Source: Cichorium intybus (lineage: Eukaryota; Streptophyta; Magnoliopsida; Asterales; Asteraceae). Taken from it: a stretch of DNA of 64,000 nucleotides. Shown one piece after another: positions 1 to 12,115 of the stretch. The stretch is taken from positions 62,825,882 through 62,889,881 of the forward strand of contig CM042016.1 of NCBI GenBank assembly GCA_023525715.1. The letters are read 5' to 3'. Numbering within the stretch: the first letter of the stretch is position 1; the number at the start of each line of letters is the position of its first letter. The notes beneath the pieces are model-generated. The model ran no database searches and had not been told where the DNA came from. It was given only the letters and a program-made list of their open reading frames with translations. The position numbers and the translations under genes were made by a program.

Positions 1-1866
1 TGTTTATCATAAAGCAAGCATATACCAAATTTTTAATTTCACAAAATTCTAGAATATATTCAATTAATTTGTCTAAAATAGAAAAAAGATTCAATAAGTG
101 AAAACCACAATTCAACCAGACTTCCTCTATTCACAAAACAAAATATATACGTCGATTTCTTCATCCTCAATTTCTGCACACGAAGAAAAACCACAAATTA
201 AATCATTCTATTTTTACAAAAAATACTAAAAAACAATGCATTTACCAGTTTCCAAGATTTAATCGGTATTTTTATATCCCATCTTTCAGTATATATGAAA
301 CTTATGTTGCACAAAATAAAAGTGTCACTAAATATAAAAAGATACAGAGAAAAATCAAGTATGATAGATTCACCGTCCACAGCAATGAACTTTGATCCGT
401 CAGCCAGAAATAGGAATGAACTTTAAATCTTCTTCTAGAAACAAAATCACAAGTGTAAGAAATCCATTGAAATCACACATAAATGTAAGAAATCCACTTG
501 CAAGCTAGCGTGGTCTGTACTGTGAGAAGAATATATGATTAGGTTAAAGCTTAGGGATAACTTATGAGGCTTGTGAGAGCAATGTGTGGGTTGAAGAACG
601 CCATTTTTAAATTCACATACATAAATAGAAAAAACTCATAATACACATCTTTAGAACCAAATACACACATAGACCAACCTACACACACGAATACATACAG
701 AAATCAACACAAGGAACAGATAGTGGATGTTGATGGCAAAAGGAATCGTCCAAAACTGATGTACCTGACAGCATCTGTTGGTTAGTTGTGAGGAGTGGTG
801 GCGGCAAAAGGTGATGTTGAAGGAGGCGATGGTGGATTGAGCAATGACGGTGGCGGATTTGAAGTGGGAGTCGGTGATTAGGGATGTCGTGACAAATGGC
901 ACATTTTCCAGTAATTACCATAAACACGACAAACTATAATAGCTTGAAACAGAGCATCGGTTGTCCCACAAATTTGGATTCAACATAGTAATCTTCATAT
1001 GCTTCCATATAACAGCCACCAACCCTAGACTACGATAACAATCAGTAATAACCTGCACAAGATTTCAGATTTGGTTGCTAATTCACCCTTTACTTTCTGT
1101 CGTCTCAAAACTCCGAACCATATGAAAACACGACCAGATGGAGAGGGAGACGGTTCTTCTTCATCTTTAGAAACTCTATATACAGACAATATTTGATTTT
1201 GGTAAATCAAAATAAAAATTCAATTATGAAATGTAAAAGACCAAACAATAGGATGCATATGAAGAAGCGTACACATATGTTTTGTAACGGTGGTGGTTCG
1301 TCTTCGCCGGCTAGAGAGGGAGAGCATATTAAGAGAACGGTGGGTGTGGTGGTGAAGGTCGTTGCTAAAGAGAAGTAGTGGTGGTGAGAGGATATGTGGT
1401 TTAGGGGTTCTTGATCGAAGATATATGGAGAGGGACAACAACAAATGACGGTGGTGATGGTTGTTCAATGGTCCCGACCTCACCGTGGCTATGGTGGCGG
1501 GTGGATACAAAGCGATGTGCAGGACTTCACAGAAATGGAATTTTGAATTTGGAAAGAGAATATGTGATCCCTTTTTAAAGTTAGTCATGAGAGTTGGCGA
1601 TCCGGGTGATATTTATTACAAGCCATTGATTGTACAACGCATCAACGGGTAATATTCAAAACACATATCCAGTACAGACTTTCAACTTTTTCAGCAAACC
1701 ATTTTGAAATTCGAATCATCCGCTCAATTCCTTTTTAGCGCCTTATAAATTTGAAGTCGGGTAATGAGAGAGAGGTGGATAATGAGTGCTTCTATGTGTT
1801 GTACTATCTTAAAAATTAAGACAATTATGCTTAGAGGGGTTGTAATTTATATATGATTTATAGTAT
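1..1866. other. No supported gene; possible Helitron body
   Basis: I see no gene that I can support here. Short open frames on both strands (for example around 651-927 and 1220-1588) have no recognisable domain. The last 70 bases, read on the minus strand, resemble the 5' ends of the Helitrons at 10500 and 14771: they share an ACTATAAA-type start, then CATATATAAATTACAA, then GTCTTAA. The stretch may therefore be the body of a minus-strand Helitron whose 3' end lies outside the window. Confidence 0.35.
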
Positions 1867-2047
<181 letters not shown>

Positions 2048-2073
2048 AAAAGCAACTTATATAAAACCACACA

Positions 2074-2094
2074 CCTCTAGCAAGACGCTAGAGG
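2074..2094 (-). other. Stem-loop in LINE 3' UTR
   Basis: CCTCTAGC, five-base loop, GCTAGAGG: a perfect 8-bp stem about 20 bases downstream of the ORF2 stop codon and about 28 bases from the element's 3' edge. Some LINE reverse transcriptases recognise a 3' stem-loop in their own RNA; whether this one does is inference. Confidence 0.55.
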
Positions 2095-2113
2095 GAAAAC
2101 AAACAAACACCAA

Positions 2114-4729
2114 TTACATACAATTAATGGCTAATCTAGGATCGTTTAACCATCTATCCTTATCTAAAGACACTTTTGATGCACGGCTGTCAATCCATAG
2201 GAAGGACTCCTTTTGGATTTGAGAAAAAACCTCTTCAGCTTTCCTGTTATCTCCTTGAAAAATCTGGGCATTCCTGTTTCTCCAAATTAAAAAGAAGGCA
2301 GCGTAGCAAACTACCCTAAGCACCTTTTGTTCAACCATGTTCCTTGATCCAGACAAAGCCCAGTTTAGAATTTCATCCAAAGAGCCCAAAACCTTGTTTT
2401 CAAGGTTCCACCAATTACGAATTCTAACCCAAATCTCAGTTGCTACCGAACAGTTGATAAAGGCGTGGATTATCGATTCTTCTTCCTCCTTGCAGAATGG
2501 GCACAAGCGTGAATTAAGGTTAATGCCCATAGACGACAACACTGTGTTAACCGCAACTCTATTCCTGAATAATTTCCAAATGAAGATATTACATTTATTT
2601 GGGATCCACTTAAGCCACCGATTGTCTCCAATTTTTGTGTATCTCTGGATCGATAACTTCTTTCTTAACCAACTAACTTTGAATTCCTTTTTTGGACCTC
2701 CGATACACACCCAATTGTCTCTTTTGTCATTCAATTCCACCTGTTGAATCATTAATACCAAGTTCTGAAAATCTTCCAACAATCTACCACTTAAGACTTC
2801 ACGCCTCCACTCCCACTTTCCTTCTATGACATCCATTCTATCTCTAACTAAGCAATTGTGATTAGATTCGCTTCGGAACAGCCTCGAAAAAACTTTATCT
2901 AAAGATTGATTACCAATCCACCAATCTAACCAAAAGTGAGTTTTTTGACCATTACCCACTTCCATTTTGATCAGGCTTCTCGGATCGAGACCCCACTCAC
3001 CCAACTTTCCCCATTGATTAACAATTTTCTTCCATGTGTGTCCGATTTTTATATCTTTAAAACCAGTTTCGACAAAAGCTTTCCCATGGATGCTATTGAT
3101 CACTTGAGTCCAAAGCGCCCCTTGTTCTCTTTTATACCTCCAAAACCACTTTGCAATCAAAGACATATTCAGATCTTCCAATGAGAAAATTCCTAAGCCG
3201 CCCCCTTCTTTATCGGTTAATCCATACTTCCATTTAACCCAAGGGATTTTATTATCGTTTCCCTTAATTCCCCAGAAAAAATATCTACGCTTTTTTTCCA
3301 AAATATGAATGACTCCTTTAGGCACCCAATGAAGGGAGAATAAGTAAGTCCCTATGCTTCCAAGGACATTCTTCACAAGTGTTAATCTGCCCCCTATCGA
3401 CAGTGTCTTAGCCTTCCATGTGCTCAATTTTTTGTTAAACTTGTCTATCAATTGTTTCCATGGATTCATAGAGCCCATGTTAATTCCAATCGGCATCCCC
3501 AACAAAACAGCAGGAAGTTTTTCGACTTTGCAGCCAATAATAAATGCCATGGATTCAATAGAAGCTTGATTCTTACCGACTCCAATAATGGCGCTCTTTG
3601 CAAGGTTGACTTCAAGACCTGCTGATTTGCGAAAACATAGAAGAATTCGAAGGAGATTAAGGATATTTTCCACCGACCATTCTCCAAAAAATATGGCGTC
3701 ATCTGCAAAAAAGAAATGCGTTAGTAAAATCTTATCCTCGCCCACTTCTATTCCTTGATACACTCCGCTCTCAATCGCCTTAGAAATTGCTTGATCTAAG
3801 CCTTCCATCACTAGAGTAAAGAGGAAAGGGGACAGAGGGTCCCCTTGTCTCAAGCCACGGGAGAGAGAGAATTCCTCAGTAGGACTGGCATTAACCAACA
3901 CAGAAGTGAATCCCGACTTTAAACATTCCTGCACCCATTTTCTCCATAATATTCCAAATCCCTTTTGCTCCATTATTGAATCAAGGTAACTCCAGGAAAC
4001 CGTATCGTATGCCTTTGCAATGTCAGTTTTAAACAAGATCATATTTTTCTTCTTTGCTTTCACCCACTCTATAGCCTCGTTAACCATGAGGGGCCCATCA
4101 ATGATTTGTCTCTCTTTGAGGAACGCGGTTTGTCTTTTGCTTATGATCGAAGGTAAAACTTTGCGTAGTCTGTTCGCCATCATTTTAGCAAGAATCTTAT
4201 ATATACTTGAAATTAAACTGATGGGTCTATAATCTCTAACAGTGACAGGGTTCGATGTTTTGGGAATAAGGGTAATGAAAGCTGAATTTACCCCCTTTGG
4301 AATCTTTGGTCTTTTGGCGAAATCATTGTAGGCTTCCAGAAGCTCTTCTTTAAGGAAATCCCAAAAAAATTTGAAAAACTCCACCGAAAACCCATCTGGT
4401 CCTGGGGATTTATTTGATCCACAACCCCATAAAGCTTCCTTTAGTTCAGCTTCCTCAAAGACCTTCTCCAGAGTTGAGTTGTCTTGATCGGTGATTCGAG
4501 ATGTGTTTCCTAAGTCTTGACTCCAAGTAACTTCTGGGTCTAGTTTGAAGATGTCTTCGAAGTATCTTTTGAAGTGATCTTTAACTTTCAACGGATCTGC
4601 TTCCCAAACACCTTCAATCTCCACGCCTTTAATGTTCGACAAATGTTTTTTCTTGTTCAGGGTTTTGTGGAATAAAGCCGTGTTTTCATCGCCTTCCAAA
4701 CACCACTTGTTTTTGTTTTTTTGGGCCAC
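2114..4729 (-). pseudogene. LINE ORF2, reverse transcriptase part
   Basis: 871-codon open frame covering the C-terminal two thirds of ORF2. It opens with the region linking endonuclease to polymerase (WCLEGDENTALFH). It then carries the RT core: SPGPDGF, FITLIPK, DYRPISLISSIYKI, GLRQGDPLSPFLF and the catalytic box FFFADDAIFF, in which both aspartates are present. The C-terminal part has a zf-RVT type region with CPFC, a downstream His and FINC. The product would copy element RNA at a nicked chromosomal target. The Met used to open this frame is not the real start: the natural ORF2 begins at 5780 and the frame is broken at 4787-4808. The polymerase domain itself shows no stop. Confidence 0.9.
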
Positions 4730-4786
4730 ATCTTCATTTATCTTTCTAGATTTAACATTGATATTTCGAAGGATTTCAATTCTTTC

Positions 4787-4808
4787 AGCAATCAGCTAGC
4801 AATCAGCT
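4787..4808. repeat. 11-bp tandem duplication that breaks LINE ORF2
   Basis: AGCAATCAGCT occurs twice in direct succession (4787-4797 and 4798-4808). The reading frames on either side (4792-5226 and 2114-4729) differ by exactly the shift that an extra 11 bases would cause, so this duplication accounts for the break and the premature stop. Confidence 0.85.
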
Positions 4809-5226
4809 CCTGGTTCTGTATGCCCTCCTCAATCTTGTTGTCAATAACTTCCATTCTATTTAGCCATTCTTTCATCTCTGCCTCTTCTTTTATTTTTTTC
4901 TCGCTTGCCCAAACTTTTATCCTTTCTTTAACCGCTTTTAGTTTTTGCATAACCACATAGATTTTTCTGTGATTCCCTTCCAAAGAGAAGTTGTTCCATG
5001 TATCTTTAACGATCGCTTCTAGCTCTATGTCTTTTAACCATGAATTATAAAACTTGAAAGGGACAAAACCGTAATTTCTTCTGCATTCTTTTAAAACCAA
5101 AGGTTTGTGATCAAAATAGAGCCTTGTATCAGTCACGGCTTCATAATTTGGCCACCATACCCCAAAGTTGTCTGACACCAAGAATCTGTCAAGTTTCGAA
5201 AGTTTTGCCCCGCCCCCTTGATCCAA
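4792..5226 (-). pseudogene. LINE ORF2, endonuclease C-terminus and linker
   Basis: 144-codon frame carrying the end of the apurinic-type endonuclease: KLSKLDRFLVSDNF followed by the catalytic DHKPL motif. A Lys/Glu-rich helical linker leads towards the RT. It lies between two frame breaks: a one-base slip in the G-rich run near 5208-5219 on its upstream side and the 11-bp duplication on its downstream side. The apparent start codon is accidental. Confidence 0.85.
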
Positions 5227-5780
5227 GTAAACATCGATCCCCCTATTTTCACATCCACCAAATTATTTTCACTAATGAAGTTATTGAAATTCTCCGTAGC
5301 CTTTCTATTCGTCAAGGATCCTCTTCTCTCGTTTTCGTTTCTCACATCATTGAAATCTCCAAACAAAATGGATACTCCACTCCAATTGCTGAGGAAAGAA
5401 CTCAGAAAATTCCACAATTCTTCTCTCTTTGCCGGAATTTGACTCCCATAAACATTCACAATTGCAATATGAACATTCTTATCAATCCAAATACCTTGAA
5501 CAATGATACAATCCTCTCTGATCACTTGCCCCTCCTTTTTGAATAATCGATTATTCCAAATAGACACAAGGCCACCCCCCTGTCCTGTACTTTCCTTGAC
5601 AACAAAATCGAAATCTGAACTACCCCACATATTTTTAGCTTTTAAATCCGAAAAATTCTTTCTCTTAATTTCTTGAATACCCGCAAAAGCGACTCGATGT
5701 TTCTCTATTAGGGACCTAACCCACTTACTCTTGAAGTCCCCTAATCCTAAACCATTAGAGTTTAAAGTTAAAATATTCAT
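5133..5780 (-). pseudogene. LINE ORF2 start, endonuclease N-terminus
   Basis: This is the natural ORF2 start. MNILTLNSNGLG is the usual opening of plant LINE endonucleases, followed by GIQEIK (metal-binding Glu), GGGLVSIWN, VNVYGS and FGDFNDVRNENER (active-site Asp and Asn). The frame is lost after FTWIKGAG, near 5208-5219, where the coding strand has a GGGGGCGGGG-type run; the continuation is in the frame of 4792-5226. The start codon overlaps the stop of the upstream frame as ATGA at 5777-5780, which suggests coupled re-initiation of ORF2 from a bicistronic RNA. Confidence 0.85.
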
Positions 5781-6157
5781 GATTTACCGATCTTAACTCC
5801 TTTTTTGTTCTGACTCCCAGGTTTATTCCTACCCAGGTCGCCTCCTTTGACTTTCTTGAATCCACATTGTTCGCCTATCTCCTCCATTCTCTGTTCAATT
5901 CCAATGCTCACAGTCGTATCGATGGAATCTGAGTAGCTTTTTGTCGATTGCCAATCTGCCATTTCCTTGTTAATCATTTGCTTCATTTGACTTCTAGTGA
6001 TACGCTTTTCTCCAGAGTTCACTCGATTGTAATGGTTTCCTTTTTTTGCAGCGATTTCAGTTAATTCATTTGGCTCCTTTGCTTTCCGACAGTCTCTTTT
6101 TTCTTGTTCGATAATAGTTAATTTTTCTTTTATTGGGGTTTTTCTAGATAAAAGAGT
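5777..6157 (-). pseudogene. LINE ORF1 C-terminal remnant
   Basis: About 125 codons ending in a basic tail (NKKGVKIGKS) and stopping at the ATGA overlap with ORF2. The rest of ORF1, including any RNA-binding domain, is missing: upstream the frame runs straight into the (TA)n array. The Tyr-Ile extension of this frame is microsatellite translation. A 5' truncation of this kind is normal for LINEs when reverse transcription stops early, though loss through expansion or rearrangement of the TA array is also possible. Confidence 0.65.
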
Positions 6158-6165
6158 CATTATAT

Positions 6166-6699
<534 letters not shown>

Positions 6700-7810
6700 C
6701 TAGGTTATAAACCCGTGTTAAACACGGGTTGGCAACTTAAATTTTCTTTTTGCATTACACGGTTAACAAATAAAAAAACTTATATACTAAGAAAAACTTT
6801 TTTTTAATTAAGATGATATTAATGAACTTTCTTTCAAAGTTCAATGCTAAAATCAATATTTTTTCTAGAAAAATCTCTTATAAATGAGCTTATAGCCCAC
6901 TAACGAAAATGACAGCTTGCCATATAACCAAAACCACGCTCATCCTCCCATGTAATTGTGATCATTGCCTACAAAATTCAACAATAAAGGACGAAAATAT
7001 AATACAGAGTCATCAAGATTGCAGAATCCTGAAACAAAAAAAACACTATGCTTCACATTAACCAATGAATTATAGCATTTCAACTAAGTAAGATTAATAT
7101 TAAAAATGGCTCCAAAGTGTCTCCCCAACGGTGCAAAACCATCCTGTTTGCAAGTACAATCCACATGTGCATAACTTTTCCAAGTACAAAGCGTTTATAA
7201 AAAAAATCAAATTTACAATGTTGTATGATAATTTTAACATAAGTAAAAAAAAGTATTTTCTAAATGAAAATACTTTCCAATTCTTTCATTTAGACCAAAA
7301 AACTAAAAAGATGGTTGAGCTAAATTAGATAAAAATTTCAAGGTCCAGTGATTTTATAAGAAAAAAAACTAAAAGACTATTTAAAGTCAACACTTTTATG
7401 AACTTTTTTGAATTGTCTACTTTTTTAAATATATCCCCTGCAGTCAAGAAAGATCCAAACATCATACTTTTTACATTGTTACTAAATTTCTAATTGCTAT
7501 TACCTAGATCAATGTGTAAAGATCTTGAAACAGATTCTATCCATGACAAATCAACCGAATGATTTTCTGCAATTGTAACCAGATTATGCTTGATCCATTG
7601 GAAAAACCTAAATCGGAGAAAACAAAAATAAAAACCTTAAAATCAGGAAATTAAAATGCATATCATATAACCATGTCCACAAAAATCAAAAGAGTCTCAT
7701 CTGTTATCCATTTTAACACCAAGTGCAACAAAAAGCAGTAAGATGTATCAATTACAAATATCGGAAGTAAAAAATATTAAAAAAAACAAAACAGCAACTG
7801 TTTGTTAATG

Positions 7811-7955
7811 TTTCTTGAAATGGAAGTAGGATGCTACTATAAAAGAAGTAATAAAAGTACAATGCTGTTTCTTGGTTTGCATTTGAAAAGCAGAAAATAG
7901 CATCATTATCATTGTTTCGTTTATTATAGCATCCTACTTCCGTTTCAAAAAGTAT
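7811..7955. repeat. Foldback repeat
   Basis: Two inverted arms of about 28 bases (left with GGAAGTAGGATGCTA, right with TAGCATCCTACTTCC) are separated by roughly 90 bases. The arms are imperfect at their outer ends. It could be a small MITE-like insertion inside the Helitron body; no target duplication was recognised. Confidence 0.6.
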
Positions 7956-8626
7956 ACATTAAAAAATCTGTTAGCAAAGTAGGACACTACTTTCTTTTAT
8001 TGTGAATTACATTCTTGGTCTAGTAAATTATATTTTGGTCCCAAAAAGTTTTTTATTGAAAGATTGGATATGGCAACGTGGAATTTTCAATTGGACATGA
8101 TAAACCACTTGAGACTTGAGATTGCCTCTGACCTAATCACAATCGGGAATTTTCATGTGATGCAAAAAGGTATAAAAACGGTCATTGTTGTCAAGATCGG
8201 TGTTCCTAGTACGTATTTCGTCTCAAGAGATGCTGCAAGTAATACAGATAGAAGAATCGTTATTCGTTAATAAAGTTCTTCTTAGTAGAAGCAGTGAATA
8301 ATACACAGACAGGACACTGTTATTTCTTAACTCCATGTGTGTGATTTTGTGTAAGTGTGCTTGACACTTGAGTACATAATATTTTGTTCAGCATCACGTT
8401 CATAGTATAAACCAAACCCAGAACATGCTTTTAAATTCCTATAAAACTTTAGTTCAAAATAAAAAAACCTCTCACCCCCGTTCTTTTCAATAGACGGCCA
8501 TTGGTTCACACCCTTTTCTTAATTCCGAAGTGAAAATTTCACACTTTATTGGTAACCCAATGAACAACACCAAAAAGGAGAAAAATAGTAATTAGTATAT
8601 CTCACTAACACAATTACACGTATGTA

Positions 8627-8647
8627 GAGAGAGAGAGAGAGAGAGAG
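8627..8647. repeat. (GA)n microsatellite
   Basis: About ten GA dinucleotides within non-coding DNA. Confidence 0.9.
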
Positions 8648-8812
8648 TAAAAATGTTACAAGTGGGTATGGTTTTGGTCCACGTGATTTGCTTCAGTTGA
8701 TGCTAAGAGATGCTTATCAAAATATATTTTCATAATCAGACTGTACTTTAAACATTCTTCTACTAATATGAGTATAGAGTCAATTGTTGCAATTGTTGTG
8801 AACCAGATCGAG

Positions 8813-8970
8813 TTATAATAGTAATAACAAAATAAAGATAAGTAAGAGCATCATGTGAACTCAAATTCAATGGATCTTATTCTTATCTAACCTAGTTATA
8901 ATAGTAATAACAAAATATTGATAAGTAAGAGCATCATGTGAACTCAAACTCAATGGATCTTATCTAACTT
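8813..8970. repeat. Tandem duplication of about 80 bp
   Basis: The block from GTTATAATAGTAATAACAAA to CAATGGATCTTAT occurs twice with a few differences. Non-coding. Confidence 0.8.
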
Positions 8971-9365
8971 TGTTGGTGGCCTGGAAAAACTCAAGTTATA
9001 TATTTAAAAGAACTAATTTTCAATTTTGGTTTGAAATAAATATATATTAAATTTTTGCATGGCAGGGTTAGAAGTAGTTTCCGTTAATAGAATGGTAGTG
9101 AAAGTGAAATTTCATCAAGATAAACAGTTGCAGAAAATGGAAAGCTTCACATGTGTAATCTAATTTTTTTGTTGTTATTTGACACCATTTCACGAATAAT
9201 GTTCGAAACACTTCAAAAAAAAAATATTGAATGCACACTTTTGCAAATCTTTTTGTGAACGAGTAGCAGATCAACTAATACGAACAATATCCTTTATGAT
9301 GATATCTGCTGTAACAATGTTTCGTGAAACTTCCAGAATTTTTGCAAAATGACGCTATTCACAAT

Positions 9366-9505
9366 TTTTAAAAGTTATAATCTGGTTTTATTACATTTTG
9401 AGTTTACATTTTAAAAGTTATAATCTGGTTTTATTACATTTTGAGTTTACATTTTGAGTTTACATTTTGAGTCAATTTTTAAAAGTTATAATCTGGTTTT
9501 GAAAC
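9366..9505. repeat. Short direct repeats, unit about 46 bp
   Basis: AAAAGTTATAATCTGGTTTT occurs three times, interleaved with four copies of ACATTTTGAGT. It looks like local slippage or unequal exchange. Confidence 0.8.
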
Positions 9506-10473
9506 TAAAACCATCTCATGAAACTCAAACCGTTTTTGCGGAATGTGAGCTTACTTGAATGTTCTCGTCCTTAATATGTCCATGTTTATTCTCATACCCA
9601 AAGGGGTTCCTCAGGTCTGGTTTGTCTTTGACAGAAAGAGGAAGAGGGGGAGAACTGAATGGCTTTGGTTCTCGTTTAATGATCAATTTTACTTGTAACC
9701 CCATCATTGACAAAATCCATAAAAAAAGGAAAACCAAATCGATTCTGTATCGACCATCATAGACCCAACATCTCTGATTACGCAAACACGGTGTTGATTC
9801 AAACGTAATCATTGAAATCAAACCCACAAATTGCGAAATTATAGAAGAACACAAAACCAGACATCGTGAAATCGTGTAATCATGGCAGTAAAATCAAGTA
9901 AAAGTTTAGAAAAAAAAACCTTACCGATAACTACTGAGAAAGCGTGAGGAGAATATTTATAGGTTTACCAAGCAAGTATGAATGCGTCTTACCTTCGATT
10001 GATGCAGACCGATTCCAACCTTGGTTTATGTAGGAGACGATTTGGTATAAAAGCCCTAGCTTCCTTCAACTATATGCATAAGAAATTCAAAACGGATAAG
10101 ATATGCTTCCTGATTTTTTGAGATTAGGACGATGAATTAGAAGCAGATTTAGATACATGCCAAGAGCGAGAATTAGGGATTTCTCCGGTAAGCTGGAGCG
10201 TATAATGGAATTTCAATGGATTAAACTCCGTACTTGTTGCAACCGTTTCCTGAATTAATGAGATTTGAATGAAATTAAATGGTAACAATTTAAATTGATA
10301 ATTTGATTTCCTAATTAAATGAATTGATGAGAAAACATACAACAGCCAATCGAAGCCCATATATTTGGGCGGGAAAACATAATTTGGGTTAACCATATGT
10401 TGCCATGTGTTAAAATGGGATCGTAAAAAACAGACACGTGGCACTTTTCTTACTCCTTTATTAGAAGTAAAGA

Positions 10474-10499
10474 TATATATATATATATATATACATATA
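10474..10499. repeat. Short (TA)n between two Helitron 5' ends
   Basis: 26 bases of nearly pure TA lie between the outward-facing 5' ends of the Helitrons 6700-10473 (minus) and 10500-14770 (plus). Confidence 0.85.
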
Positions 10500-11597
10500 T
10501 CTATACTATAAACCATATATAAATTACAACCTTTTAAAGCACAAAAGTCTTAAAGTCTTAAAAATGTACAACCTATTGATGCATGAATCTCCTATCTTAC
10601 ATCAGGAAAAGATAACAGCCTTTGATTAAATCAGAAACAATCCAAACCCTTCATTATTAGTGATCCATATCAAGTGATTTGGACCAATCAGAATGCAACA
10701 AATTCAAAAAACTTATTCCCCCCACAAATTACATTATAAAAACTAAGAAGCCTTCTACACAATTTACACTCCATCTTTTATTTCTCTCTTTCTCTCTTAT
10801 AACTTTTTTTTATGTTTCTGCACAACACAAATGTAATACTTCATTGCTTTGTATGCTTTTCATATGAAGTTATGCACACAAACACAAATATTATAATAAT
10901 AGTAATTTTGCAGGTCTATAACAAGTTTCAGCACAACACCAAAGTATTGGTGTTTATTTTTTCAGATTTTGCAGGTATAACCTGTTTCTCCTTACGAACA
11001 GAAGTTGATGCAATTGTTTTTTTGCATACTAAATAAATATTAAAAACATGTCTTCTTGCAGGTTGATGCAATTGTTTCTTTCCAGGTTGCTGTAATTGTT
11101 TTATTTTTGATATATTAATTTTTGTTGTTTTGATATTAGCTTGTAAATCCAAACCTATGACATAAACCATTAGTGTTTTGACATTAGCTTGTAAATCCAA
11201 ATCGACATAAGCTTGTAAGACCTCATAATCCCATGTACAATCGGTTATCATTATTTCAACACTTGTTGGTAAAATGCAATACCTTTCTTTACATTTAATT
11301 AAACTGAGTCAAAAAAACTTACCATAAAATGCAATAATGTATCCTTTCTTTACTGAAAAATAGGATCTTTAACAATATCCAAAGGATGACATTTAAACAA
11401 TCAAATGTTGTAACATTTGTGTCTGTCAAACTACTAAAAATAAAAAAGAAGGCAATCATAAACCAAAAATTAATTTTTTCCACTTAAACCTCAAAATCAA
11501 GTTGTTGAACCTTTACCTAGATAACATGATGAGGACTTGATGAAGAAGCACAACCAGTTAAAGTTTCATAAAAAACCAAGTAAAGCAAGTATATTGT

Positions 11598-12115
11598 TCC
11601 AATGGTAACGGATCGGTGAAAACTTCTTGCAACCTGAAATCTTCTTGCAACCTGAAATCACCAAAAACTAACAAAAAGTCTATAATATAAAATAGAATGA
11701 TAAGGAAAAAGGGCCAGGTGAAAACTTCTTGCAACCTGAAATCACCAAAAACTAACCAAATTAGCGGAGATGGTTCCGATGGTAACGGATCGGTGTGTAG
11801 CAACGGATCAGAACACAAATTAAAATTCCAATACAAATTAAAATATATATCCGAACAAATCAATAGCAGATCTAGAAAACGCGATACAGAAAACTTAGAT
11901 CGGATAAAAGCGGATCCAAAAAACGCGATACCAGGTTCGATGGCGGATGTAAGGAGAAGGAGGTAGTATCGGATTTTCGGATCCAGAAAACGCCTTTTTC
12001 TGGTCTGATTCAAAGTAAATGGTGTTTACTGAAGATCGATGCAAGAGGAACCAAGATCGATGCGCCTTTGAAACCGATTGCGCCTTTTTCTGGTCTGATT
12101 CAAAGTAAATGGGGA
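11598..12115. repeat. Scrambled short direct repeats
   Basis: CTTCTTGCAACCTGAAATC occurs three times (about 11620, 11640 and 11725). ATGGTAACGGATCGGTG occurs twice (about 11600 and 11778). CGCCTTTTTCTGGTCTGATT occurs twice (about 11990 and 12080). The order suggests repeated template switching or nested duplication. Non-coding. Confidence 0.75.

Larger units (their letters stand above)
6700..10473 (-). mobile_element. Non-autonomous Helitron (minus strand)
   Basis: Both ends have Helitron character when read on the minus strand. The 5' end starts TCTTTACTTCTAATAAAGG at 10473. The 3' end is a hairpin CCCGTGTTTAACACGGG followed about ten bases later by CTAG at 6703-6700. The flanking bases are A before the start and T after the end, as expected for insertion between A and T without target duplication. 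No Rep/helicase frame is seen in the 3.8 kb, so it would be non-autonomous. Its interior has no gene that I can support; it holds small repeats, listed separately. The pairing of these two ends into one element is inference. Confidence 0.6.

Noticed and set aside
651..1588. Several minus-strand frames of 60-122 codons
   Set aside because: Overlapping frames on both strands, no domain, no splice structure that I could support.
2337..4232. Plus-strand frames over the LINE
   Set aside because: Shadows of the minus-strand ORF2.
9525..9854. 109-codon minus-strand frame inside the Helitron 6700-10473
   Set aside because: It has a hydrophobic stretch but no recognisable family, and a competing frame lies on the other strand. 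It could be a captured exon, but evidence is lacking.
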